Positions 1 through 6,840 of a DNA stretch of 16,146 bases are shown here, in pieces. The first letter of the stretch is position 1; every line of letters starts with the position of its first letter. Source of the DNA: Desulfomicrobium sp. (GTDB taxonomy: Bacteria > Desulfobacterota > Desulfovibrionia > Desulfovibrionales > Desulfomicrobiaceae); NCBI GenBank assembly GCA_003542385.1, contig DPKT01000103.1, positions 1-16,146 on the forward strand, given 5' to 3'. The notes beneath the pieces were generated by a model that worked only from the letters and a program-made list of their open reading frames with translations, had not been told where the DNA came from and searched no databases. Both the position numbers and the translations under genes were made by a program.

Positions 1-131
1 TCCCGGGTCAGGGCCTCCTCGGCGGCCCGGCCGCCGCGGCCCCAGAGGCGGCGGTCCTTGCCGTCCACGCGCGCGACCACGTCGGCCAGAACGCCGTTCT
101 GGAACAGGGGAGTGGCGGAGGACACGGGCAT
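1..131 (-). CDS. Unidentified protein, N-terminal fragment (cut by window edge)
   Basis: An open frame starts with ATG at 131 and runs off the left edge, giving 43 complete residues that begin MPVSSATPLFQNGVLADVVA and continue into an Arg/Gly-rich stretch around WGRGGRAAEEA. An in-frame TAG at 143-141 makes this ATG the earliest possible start. The alternative ATG at 139 is in another frame and reaches a stop within the fragment. I see no Shine-Dalgarno sequence, so the start is uncertain. The frame lies 47 bp downstream of the stop of the PpiD-YchF fusion on the same strand, so it could be the next gene of that unit. I do not recognise the family. There is no obvious signal peptide or metal motif in what is visible. 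Confidence 0.45.
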   Translation of the reverse strand, partial: MPVSSATPLFQNGVLADVVARVDGKDRRLWGRGGRAAEEALTR

Positions 132-147
132 GGGGCCATGCTACGGC

Positions 148-178
148 AAAGCCCGGCCCTGCTCAAGGCGGGGCGGGC
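148..178 (-). terminator. Possible weak intrinsic terminator after the PpiD-YchF gene
   Basis: Directly after the stop codon at 179-181, the minus strand can form a GC-rich hairpin. It has five pairs, one mismatch, three pairs and a small inner helix. Only three T residues follow it. The imperfect stem and short T-run make it a weak candidate, and it may be chance in GC-rich DNA. Confidence 0.25.
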
Positions 179-2638
179 CTAGACGTTGAAGCGGAACTCG
201 ATGATGTCGCCGTCGGCGACCACGTATTCCTTGCCTTCCAGGCGGGTGAGCCCCAGTTCCTTGGCCTTCTTGAAGTCCTTGGCCGTGAGGAAGTCGTTCC
301 AGCCGAGCACCTCGGCCCGGATGAAGCCCTTCTGGAAGTCCGAGTGGATGACCCCGGCGGCCTCCGGGGCCTTGGCTCCCTTGCGTACGGCCCAGGAGCG
401 CACCTCGTCGGGCCCGGCCGTGAGGAAGGAGATGAGCCCCAGGAGCCGGTAGGTCCGGGCGATGACCCGGTCCAGCACGGATTCCGTGATGCCCAGGTCG
501 GCGAAGAACATCTCGCGCTCGGCCGGGTCCGTGATCTGGGCCAGCTCCCGCTCGAGCTTGGCCGAGACCGCCAGATGGGTCTGGCCCGTGGCCTCGGCCG
601 GGACCTGGAAGGTGGCGAAGTCCGACTCGGTGCAGTTCCAGGCGTAGAGCACGGGCTTGGCCGAGAGGAAGCGGAAGCCGCGCAGCACGGGCTCATTGGC
701 CACATCCGGGTCGCTGCGCAGGGGCTTCTCGCCCTCCAGCAGGGCCTTGCAGCGCTCCAGGAACTCCTCTTCCTTGGGATTGACCAGATCCTTGCTCTTG
801 CGCTTGTCCAGGACCAGGCGCTCCTGGCGCTTCTCCACCACGGCCAGGTCCGAGACGAGCAGATCGGCCTCGCAGGCCTGCCACTGCTGCCTGGGGTCGG
901 ACAGGCCGGAAAAGGCGTCCAGCACGCCCAGCAGGCAGTCGTAGGGCCGGATTTCGTTGAGCACGCGCTCGCCCAGGCCCGTGCCCTTGCCCCCGCCGCC
1001 GGGGATGTCCAGGTACTCGATCTCGCTGCAGGTGACCTTCTTGGGGCTGAACAGGGCCGCCAGGGGCTCCAGCCGGGGCTCGGGCACCTTGACCATGGCC
1101 CGGTTGCCCGCCTGGGCGGCCTTTTCCCCGGCCAGGCGATGGGCCTCCTGGCGCTTGAGGGCCTGGACGATCTGGGCCTGGACCTCGGGCAGAGGCAGCA
1201 GGGCCTCGGGCACGTCCTGGACCTTTTCGGCCAGGAGGTAGCCGCCCTCGATGGCCAGCGGGGTCTTGGTGCTGGCGCCGGGGGCCAGGAGGAACAGGGC
1301 CTGGGCCGCCTCCGGGGTCATGGCGAAGAGCTGCACCAGCCCGTCCTGGGTCAGGAGCGGGCTCACGGTGAGCGACAGTCCGGCCTGCTCGGCGATCTTG
1401 GCGATGTCCACGCCCGCGGCCATCTGGTCCAGGGCCTCGTCCAGAAGGTCGGAGGTCTTTTCCGAGGCGCGCTCCTCGGCGATCTGGTCGCGGATCTGGT
1501 CGCGGACCTCCTCGAAGGTCATGGCCCCGGGCTCGCGGCGGTCCACCAGCTGGATGAGGTGCCAGCCGAACTCCGAGCGCACCGGGTCGGAGACCTCGCC
1601 CTTCTTCAGGGCAAAGGCCGCGTCCTCGAAGCTCTTGACCATGACCCCGCGTCCGAACCAGCCCAGGTCCCCGCCGTTCTCGGCGCTGGTGTCCTGGGAG
1701 TAGCGCCGGGCCAGGTCCGCGAAGTCGCTGCCGGACTTGAGCTTGGCGGCCAGGGCGCGGATGGAGGCCTCGGCCTTCTCGGCCTCGGCCGGGCCCGCGG
1801 CCGGGTCCACGGTGAGCAGGATGTGCCGGGCGCGGATCTCCTCGGGCCGGGTGTAGGCGGCCCGGTTGGAATCAAAGGCGGCGCGCACGTCGGCGTCGGA
1901 AACGTTCTGGTACGGGGCCAGGGCCTTGGGCGTGAAGGCCAGGTAGCGGAAGGCGGCCTGGGCCGGGCGCTGGAACTTGTCCTTGTTCTGCTCGTAGAAC
2001 TCGTTCACCTGCTTGTCGCTCACCTGGGCCTGGGCCAGGAACTCGGCCTGGGGGAAGAGCAGGTATTCCACCTTGGCCTGCTCGCGGGCCCAGAGGAACA
2101 GGCCCTTGGCCTGGGACTCGTCGGCCCGGGCGGGCATGGAGATGTAGGCCCGGACCTTCTCCACCAGGAGGTTGTCGCGCAGGTTCTGCTCGAACTCCGC
2201 CGGGGTCATGTGGTTCTGGGCCAGGATCTGGCGGTAGATCTCGGAGTCGAAGATCCCGGCCTCGTTCTGGAAGGCCTCCATGCGCGAGATGGTCGCCCGC
2301 AGCTCGTTGGTGCTGGCGATGAGGCCCAGGCCCGCGGCGGCGTCCAGGAGGAGCCGGGAGTTGATCATCTGGGACAGGATCTGCTGCTTGCGCAGGGGAT
2401 TCTGGAGGCTCTCCGGGGAGGCGTCCGGGTTCTGGCGGCGGAGGTTTTCGGTGCTCCGCTGGTAGGCCAGGGTGAAGTCGCGCACCAGGATGGGCTTCTC
2501 GTCCACGTAGGCGATGACCGGATCGCCCTTCTCGCGCAGGGTGCCCGCGCCGAAGAAGAAGATGAACACGATGATGATGATTCCGAACAGGACTTTGATC
2601 ACCCATCCGGAGGCGTGTTGGCGCATGATGTCGAGCAT
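179..2638 (-). CDS. Chimeric protein: membrane-anchored PpiD/SurA-type PPIase fused to a P-loop-less YchF-like (DUF933) GTPase
   Basis: The 819-residue protein has two unrelated parts. Residues 1-35 are a short cytoplasmic start and one hydrophobic membrane anchor (about 12-30), as in PpiD. A SurA_N-like helical region follows, then a parvulin (PPIC) domain at about 268-368 with RARHILL, GGDLGWFGRG and FGWHLIQ. Residues 371-510 match the start of a PpiD C-terminal region. From about residue 512 (GNRAMVKVPEPRLEPLA) to the end it is YchF/OLA1-like. It has a DxxG motif (YLDIPG), WNCTES at the NxxE position, HSDFQKGFIRAE and the typical ending DGDIIEFRFNV. The G1 P-loop and G2 region, roughly the first 45-55 residues of a YchF, are absent, and the PpiD tail also seems cut short. 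The start at 2638 has GGGGAG upstream and lies 32 bp after the aconitase stop, suggesting co-transcription. The membrane topology would place the parvulin in the periplasm, which conflicts with a cytoplasmic GTPase half. Deletion fusion, natural fusion and assembly error are all possible. Confidence 0.85.
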   Translation of the reverse strand: MLDIMRQHASGWVIKVLFGIIIIVFIFFFGAGTLREKGDPVIAYVDEKPILVRDFTLAYQRSTENLRRQNPDASPESLQNPLRKQQILSQMINSRLLLDAAAGLGLIASTNELRATISRMEAFQNEAGIFDSEIYRQILAQNHMTPAEFEQNLRDNLLVEKVRAYISMPARADESQAKGLFLWAREQAKVEYLLFPQAEFLAQAQVSDKQVNEFYEQNKDKFQRPAQAAFRYLAFTPKALAPYQNVSDADVRAAFDSNRAAYTRPEEIRARHILLTVDPAAGPAEAEKAEASIRALAAKLKSGSDFADLARRYSQDTSAENGGDLGWFGRGVMVKSFEDAAFALKKGEVSDPVRSEFGWHLIQLVDRREPGAMTFEEVRDQIRDQIAEERASEKTSDLLDEALDQMAAGVDIAKIAEQAGLSLTVSPLLTQDGLVQLFAMTPEAAQALFLLAPGASTKTPLAIEGGYLLAEKVQDVPEALLPLPEVQAQIVQALKRQEAHRLAGEKAAQAGNRAMVKVPEPRLEPLAALFSPKKVTCSEIEYLDIPGGGGKGTGLGERVLNEIRPYDCLLGVLDAFSGLSDPRQQWQACEADLLVSDLAVVEKRQERLVLDKRKSKDLVNPKEEEFLERCKALLEGEKPLRSDPDVANEPVLRGFRFLSAKPVLYAWNCTESDFATFQVPAEATGQTHLAVSAKLERELAQITDPAEREMFFADLGITESVLDRVIARTYRLLGLISFLTAGPDEVRSWAVRKGAKAPEAAGVIHSDFQKGFIRAEVLGWNDFLTAKDFKKAKELGLTRLEGKEYVVADGDIIEFRFNV

Positions 2639-2670
2639 GGGAGTCTCCCCGGGGACGGCTTGGGCTCCGG

Positions 2671-4590
2671 TCAGGAGCGGGAGCGGACGGCGTTGAGCAG
2701 TCCGCCAGCCTGGATAATACCCAGTTCCTTGGCCGTCAAATCATTTGTGACCGCGACGCGCCTGCCCGAGCCGGTGACGATCTCGATGGTTCCGCCGGGG
2801 GTCAGTTTCCCGGCCGGGATGGTCAGGCTTTCGCCCAGGGCCAGGGCCTCGTAGTCGGCCTTGTCCTTGAGCAGCAGGGGCAGGATGCCGAAGTTCACCA
2901 GGTTGGCGCGGTGGATGCGGGCCAGGGACTTGACGATGACCGCGGCCACGCCCAGGTGCCGGGGGCCCAGGGCCGCGTGCTCGCGGCTGGAGCCCTGGCC
3001 GTAGTTCTCGCCGCCCAGGATCACGCCGCCGCCGAGCTTCTTGATCCGGGCCACGAAGTCCGCGTCCACCCGGCTGAAGACGTACTCGCTGATGGCCGGG
3101 ATGTTCGAGCGCAAGGCCGTGATCTGGGCGCCCGCGGGCAGGATGTGGTCCGTGGTGATGTCGTCGCCGACCTTGAGGGCCACCTGGGCCTTGATGCTCC
3201 CGGGCAGGGCCGCGAACTTGGACAGCGGCGCGATGTTCGGCCCCCGCAGGATCTCCACCTTGGAGCCGTCCTTGGGCGGGAACACGAAGAGCTTCTTGAG
3301 GCTCGGGGTCTTCTTGGGCAGCACCGGCTTGCGCGGGGCCTTGCCCCAGGTGGAGGGCTTGCTGAACTTGCCGCGCAGGGCCACGTTGGCCGCGGTCTGG
3401 GGGCTCACCAGATAGACCTTGGCGTCCTGGGTGCCGCTGCGGCCCTCGAAGTTGCGGTTGAAGGTGCGCACGCTCACGCCCGCGGACACCGGCGAGCCGC
3501 CCATGCCGATGCACGGGCCGCAGGAGCACTCCAGGAGCCGGCCGCCGGCGTCGAGGATCTTGTCCAGGAGCCCTTCGGCCATGAGCATCTTGAGGACCTG
3601 CTTGGAGCCCGGCGAGAGCAGGAGGTCCGTGTTCGGCGCGATGTGTTCGCCGTCCAGGACCTGGGCCACGGCCTGCAGGTCGGAGTAGGACGAGTTGGTG
3701 CAGGAGCCTATGGCCACCTGGTCCACGGTCAGGCCGTCGAGTTCGGCCACGGGCACGACCAGGTCGGGCATGTGCGGGCGGGCAGCCAGGGGGGCAAGCG
3801 CGCTCAGGTCGATGACGATCTCGCGGTCGTACTCGGCGCCTTCATCGGCGGCCAGGGGCGAGAAATCCGCCTCGCGGCCCATGAGGGCCAGGAAGGCGCG
3901 GGTCTGCTCGTCGCTGGGGAAGACGGACGTCGTGGCGCCAAGCTCCGCGCCCATGTTGGTGATGGTCGCGCGTTCGGGCACACTCAAAGTGGCCACGCCG
4001 GGACCGCAGTACTCCATGACCGCGCCGACGCCGCCCTTGACGGTCAGGACGCCCAGCAGGTGCAGGATGACGTCCTTGGCCGAGGCGTGCCCGGTCAGCT
4101 CACCTTCCAGCCGGATCTTGAAGACCTTGGGCATAGTAATGGTATATGGCTCACCGGCCATGGCCAGAGCCACGGACAGTCCGCCGGCGCCCATGGCCAG
4201 GCTGCCAATGCCGCCGGCCGTGGGGGTGTGGGAGTCGGAGCCGATGAGGGTCTTGCCCGGGACGGCGAAGTTCTCCAGGTGCAGCTGGTGGCAGATGCCC
4301 GTGCCGGGAGGCGAGAAGACGATGCCGTACTTGGCCGCGACGCTGCGCAGGTAGCGGTGGTCGTCGGGGTTGCGGAAGCCCATCTGCAGGGTGTTGTGGT
4401 CGACGTAGCTGACGGACAGCTCGGTCTTGACCCTGGGCAGTCCGATGGCTTCCCACTGCAGGTAGGCCATGGTGCCGGTGGCGTCCTGGGTCAGGGTCTG
4501 GTCTATCCTGATGGCCACTTCCCTGCCGGGCGTCATGTCGCCTTCGACGAGGTGCGCCGCGATGATCTTCTGGGTCAGGTTCTGTTTCAT
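2671..4590 (-). CDS. acnA: Aconitate hydratase, short (Aquifex-type) form
   Basis: This 639-residue protein interconverts citrate and isocitrate through cis-aconitate using a cytoplasmic [4Fe-4S] cluster. The LeuC-like N-terminal part contains GSDSHTPTAGGIGSLAMGAGG (about 117-137), GSCTNSS (C297) and ECSCGPCIGMGGSP, where C357 and C360 complete the three cluster cysteines. The LeuD-like swivel domain follows, with GDDITTDHILPAG and GGENYGQGSSREHAALGPRHLG. The length (about 640 versus 850-900 for classical AcnA/AcnB) fits the Aquifex-type subfamily, and fused homoaconitase or isopropylmalate isomerase relatives are less likely. The start at 4590 has AAGGAG six bases upstream. In sulfate reducers with an incomplete oxidative cycle it probably serves glutamate synthesis (inference). 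It is followed after 32 bp by the PpiD-YchF gene. A strong terminator ends only 32 bp before its start codon. Confidence 0.93.
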   Translation of the reverse strand: MKQNLTQKIIAAHLVEGDMTPGREVAIRIDQTLTQDATGTMAYLQWEAIGLPRVKTELSVSYVDHNTLQMGFRNPDDHRYLRSVAAKYGIVFSPPGTGICHQLHLENFAVPGKTLIGSDSHTPTAGGIGSLAMGAGGLSVALAMAGEPYTITMPKVFKIRLEGELTGHASAKDVILHLLGVLTVKGGVGAVMEYCGPGVATLSVPERATITNMGAELGATTSVFPSDEQTRAFLALMGREADFSPLAADEGAEYDREIVIDLSALAPLAARPHMPDLVVPVAELDGLTVDQVAIGSCTNSSYSDLQAVAQVLDGEHIAPNTDLLLSPGSKQVLKMLMAEGLLDKILDAGGRLLECSCGPCIGMGGSPVSAGVSVRTFNRNFEGRSGTQDAKVYLVSPQTAANVALRGKFSKPSTWGKAPRKPVLPKKTPSLKKLFVFPPKDGSKVEILRGPNIAPLSKFAALPGSIKAQVALKVGDDITTDHILPAGAQITALRSNIPAISEYVFSRVDADFVARIKKLGGGVILGGENYGQGSSREHAALGPRHLGVAAVIVKSLARIHRANLVNFGILPLLLKDKADYEALALGESLTIPAGKLTPGGTIEIVTGSGRRVAVTNDLTAKELGIIQAGGLLNAVRSRS

Positions 4591-4622
4591 GGATGCTCCT
4601 TCACGGGAAAGACGTGTATTTG

Positions 4623-4652
4623 AAAAAAGGCTCCCAGCCGAAGCCGGGAGCC
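4623..4652 (-). terminator. Strong rho-independent terminator after the coiled-coil gene
   Basis: On the minus strand the RNA forms a 10-bp stem (GGCUCCCGGC paired with GCUGGGAGCC, one G-U pair) closed by a UUCG tetraloop and followed by six U residues. On the plus strand the G-U becomes an A-C mismatch and the T-run is missing, so the direction is clear. It ends the unit made of the chorismate mutase/EPSP-like gene and the 82-residue gene. It lies 13 bp past the latter's stop and 32 bp before the aconitase start. Confidence 0.9.
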
Positions 4653-4665
4653 TGTAGTGTCTGGT

Positions 4666-4914
4666 TCACCAGGTGGATGTGAGCCGTCGCAGCTTGACCT
4701 GCAGGAACTGGATTTCCGTGTCCATGCGCAGCTTGTCCTGCTGCAGCCGGAAGATTTCGTCGTGAAAGACGACGCCGTTGGCCGGGTCCTCGCGCTGCAG
4801 CAGATCCCGAACCCGGGTCTGGATGGCGGCCTGCTCAGTCCGGATGCGGTCGATGTCCCGCTCGATGCTCTCAGTCTGTGGAGATTCTGATGCGTTTGCG
4901 CTTGGGCTTGTCAT
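4666..4914 (-). CDS. Small predicted coiled-coil protein, unknown function
   Basis: The 82-residue frame starts with ATG at 4914, inside the 3' end of the upstream gene, with a 44-nt overlap in another frame. After a polar, Ser-rich start (about 1-15) the rest is one charged amphipathic helix (SIERDIDRIRTEQAAIQTRV...), with heptad-like hydrophobic spacing and the segment FHDEIFRLQQDKLRMDTEIQ. There are no cysteines, membrane segment or signal peptide. The overlap suggests translational coupling to the chorismate mutase/EPSP-like protein. The gene is followed directly by a strong terminator, which supports its being a real last gene. I do not recognise a family; it could be a small structural or partner protein. 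The start codon is the only ATG that gives the whole helix, but no clear ribosome binding site is visible. Confidence 0.65.
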   Translation of the reverse strand: MTSPSANASESPQTESIERDIDRIRTEQAAIQTRVRDLLQREDPANGVVFHDEIFRLQQDKLRMDTEIQFLQVKLRRLTSTW

Positions 4915-6523
4915 CGCGGGTTTCGTCTTCCTTTTCTTCGCTGCGCGGCGGGTTGATGAAGTTCTGGGGGTCCGGGAGGTTCATGAAGATCTTCCAGAAC
5001 CAGGGCCATGCGGAGGTGATGTTGTCGGCGTTGCTCATGCACAGCCCGGGATGGGTAAAGGAGATGAGCGCGCCCGCGAGGGTCCAGTAGGGGCCGGGGC
5101 TCTGCCAGGGCGACTCGCCGCTTTTCTTGTTCGCCTGCGCCGCCGCCGGGATTCCGACCTGCAGGAGTCCGGGCTCGATGGAGTACCCTGCGCCGAGGTT
5201 CTCGAGCATGTCTTGGGCGTGCTCGACATCCTCGCGGGAGGTGTCCAGGGTGATGGCGCACTTGCCGCGAAGGCCCATGGCCATGGCCAGGACAAGGGGC
5301 AGGTACTCTTGGCAGTATGTAAGATCAATGGAAAGCTGCTTGGGCCTGTTGCCCATGCGCGAGGAGATCTGGTCTGCGCCGACGTTGATGCGCAGGCCGA
5401 ACTCGTGAAGGATGTCCATGATGTCCTGCAGGTGCGGCACGTACTCCGGCCACTTGCCGTGCAGCACCACGTTGCCGTCCACGAAGAACGGCAGCGCGAG
5501 CAGGTGCAGGCTCATGAGCGGGTCCACCGGGATGTCGACGGAGGAGAGGTTGAGGTTCATCGGCGCGGGCGGGATGATGATGCCGGTCCCCTCGTACTGC
5601 AGTTCCGGAATGTACTGCTGCAGGAAGACGAGGCCCTTGCGCAGCAGCTTGCTGCCGACATAGGACTCGTGCAGGCGGATCGTCAGGCCGGATTTGAAGG
5701 TGGTGGCTGCCACGGCCAGGGCGAGGATGAACTTTCTGGATATGCCTTCGGGAATGAAGATGCTGTCGGGCAGCTGGCCGCTTGATTCCACTCGCACGGG
5801 AACGCCGTTGCTGTGCGGTTCGACGATGGTCAGGCGGGCGCCGAGCTTGGGCAGCAGATCCTGGACGGGTCTGACGTCGTGAATCTTCAGCTTGGTCGAG
5901 CCGGTGAACTTGGCCCGGGTCACCTGGCCCAGCGCGAGGCAGAGCAAAAGATAGAAATGGAACTTGCTCTGGCCGGCGTAGATGATCTTGTTGTCGAGGG
6001 ACCAGGACGAGACCGGCTGCGTCGAGCACTCGCGGTTCTGGAAGGTCAGGTTGAAGCCGCAGAGGTTCAGGGCGTTGATGAGCTCGAGCGAGATGTCGTT
6101 GCCCTGGAACGGGGCCACCGTCAGGGGCGCGGGGTTCGTGGCGCCGAGAAAGAACATCATGCTGCGCAGGATCTGGTCGCGCGGGGCCGACAGGTCTATG
6201 TTGACGGGTTTGCGCCTGGGGTAGAGGCACAGAGGCTTGTCGTTGGAGGTGTTCTTCTCGACGCGGGCGTAGGAGAGGTTGTTGGTCAGGTGGAAGATCT
6301 TCTTGAGGATCTGGGGCTCGAGGTTGTCGCCCTTGGACGAATCCCTCCAGACCTGCCACAGGACCTTTTCCTGATTCGGGTCGGTGATGCCCAGGTTTTT
6401 TGCGCGGCGGGACGCCGCCGCCCGTGACAGCAGGTTGGTGCGCGCGGCGATGAGGGAGACGAGGCGCTCGTCGAGCTGCGCCAGTTCCTGGGTGAGAGAG
6501 AGGGTCGTGTGTTTTTCGGCCAT
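4871..6523 (-). CDS. Chorismate mutase-like/EPSP synthase-like protein with degenerate active sites
   Basis: The 550-residue protein begins with an AroQ-type chorismate mutase-like helical region (about 8-90; LAQLDERLVSLIAARTNLL, ITDPNQE). A long EPSP synthase-like (AroA fold) region follows (about 105-500). By eye, the usual LPGSKS..R segment is replaced by LSAPRDQILR (111-120) and the GNAGT..R segment by YAGQSKFHF (182-190). The K-E-x-D-R segment becomes DTSREDVEHAQ. The C-terminal DHRMA segment becomes GPYWTLA, and the lysine of the PGCV-K-TFP segment is lost. In the mutase part R28, D48 and E52 equivalents remain, but the usual R51 is Q and the R11 equivalent is missing. The tail is Lys/Arg-rich. 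Substrate binding as in AroA is therefore unlikely, and a regulatory or new role is possible. I chose MAEKHTT at 6523 because the domain follows at once; ATG at 6559 is in frame and would add 12 residues. It overlaps the 82-residue gene downstream and diverges from sat. Confidence 0.8.
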   Translation of the reverse strand: MAEKHTTLSLTQELAQLDERLVSLIAARTNLLSRAAASRRAKNLGITDPNQEKVLWQVWRDSSKGDNLEPQILKKIFHLTNNLSYARVEKNTSNDKPLCLYPRRKPVNIDLSAPRDQILRSMMFFLGATNPAPLTVAPFQGNDISLELINALNLCGFNLTFQNRECSTQPVSSWSLDNKIIYAGQSKFHFYLLLCLALGQVTRAKFTGSTKLKIHDVRPVQDLLPKLGARLTIVEPHSNGVPVRVESSGQLPDSIFIPEGISRKFILALAVAATTFKSGLTIRLHESYVGSKLLRKGLVFLQQYIPELQYEGTGIIIPPAPMNLNLSSVDIPVDPLMSLHLLALPFFVDGNVVLHGKWPEYVPHLQDIMDILHEFGLRINVGADQISSRMGNRPKQLSIDLTYCQEYLPLVLAMAMGLRGKCAITLDTSREDVEHAQDMLENLGAGYSIEPGLLQVGIPAAAQANKKSGESPWQSPGPYWTLAGALISFTHPGLCMSNADNITSAWPWFWKIFMNLPDPQNFINPPRSEEKEDETRDDKPKRKRIRISTD

Positions 6524-6727
6524 TCGATTCGCTTCGGGGCTAGGGTGTTGCTGGTTCATTGCTGGATGAACGCTTCGATTACTCAGGGAACAATAGTGTT
6601 GTTTAACAATAAGAAAGTACGGATTGCAAGGGTTTGTTGACACAAAAGATCGTAATATGCTGGAATAGATGGGTTTATGATTGATCGCTTCGAAGAGTGC
6701 GATGTTTCATGGCCGGTTGGAGGGAGG

Positions 6728-6745
6728 TTGATAAAAAAATCACAA
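6728..6745. promoter_or_regulatory. Rex-like operator, upstream site of sat
   Basis: The 18-bp sequence TTGATAAAAAAATCACAA compares with the Rex-type consensus TTGTGAA-N4-TTCACAA at 5 of 7 left-half and 6 of 7 right-half positions. It lies just before the candidate -35 of sat. It differs at only two positions from the site before aprB. Rex is an NADH-sensing repressor reported to control sat in Desulfovibrio vulgaris Hildenborough. A CRP/FNR-family site is an alternative reading. Confidence 0.55.
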
Positions 6746-6750
6746 AAAGG

Positions 6751-6779
6751 TTGACAAGTTTGCCGAGCCGAAGCAAATA
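6751..6779 (+). promoter_or_regulatory. Candidate sat promoter
   Basis: A perfect -35 element TTGACA at 6751-6756 is followed after 16-17 bp by a poor -10 (GCAAAT or CAAATA, about 6773-6779). A start near 6785 would give a leader of about 55 nt. An alternative -10, GATAAT at 6806-6811, lacks a -35 at the right distance. The -35 is convincing; the rest is tentative. Confidence 0.45.
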
Positions 6780-6798
6780 GGGGTCTCCGACCTGTTAT

Positions 6799-6816
6799 TT
6801 GTGAAGATAATAACAA
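6799..6816. promoter_or_regulatory. Rex-like operator, downstream site of sat
   Basis: The 18-bp sequence TTGTGAAGATAATAACAA has a perfect left half (7 of 7) and a degenerate right half (5 of 7) against TTGTGAA-N4-TTCACAA. It lies 24 bp before the sat start codon, downstream of the candidate start of transcription, where a bound repressor would block elongation. It overlaps another inverted repeat, TGTTATT/AATAACA (6793-6815). Confidence 0.5.
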
Positions 6817-6840
6817 ACTATATTTAGGAGGATCCGCATT

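Larger units (their letters stand above)
6524..6840. other. Divergent regulatory region between the EPSP-like gene and sat
   Basis: This 317-bp gene-free stretch is clearly more AT-rich than the coding DNA around it. It holds two Rex-like sites and a TTGACA element on the sat side. On the other side are a second TTGACA (6637-6642) within TTTGT-TGAC-ACAAA (6633-6646) and the short palindrome TTGTTTAACAA (6599-6609). I could not assign a convincing minus-strand promoter for the EPSP-like gene. No tRNA-like or protein-coding signal was seen. Confidence 0.7.

Noticed and set aside
344..2854. Very long open frame on the plus strand opposite the PpiD-YchF gene (836 codons)
   Set aside because: It is an antisense shadow of GC-rich codons. 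The translation is Gly/Leu/Val/Gln-rich with no domain, while the minus-strand protein has clear motifs and a ribosome binding site.
2911..4623. Long plus-strand open frame opposite the aconitase gene
   Set aside because: Its composition is biased towards Gly, His, Asp and Val with no recognisable domain. The minus-strand frame encodes a full aconitase with all cluster cysteines.
6653..6658. TAATAT as a -10 element for the TTGACA at 6637
   Set aside because: The spacing of 10 bp is too short. The alternative TGGAAT at 6661-6666 is possible (18 bp) but would give a leader of about 170 nt, and there is no further support.
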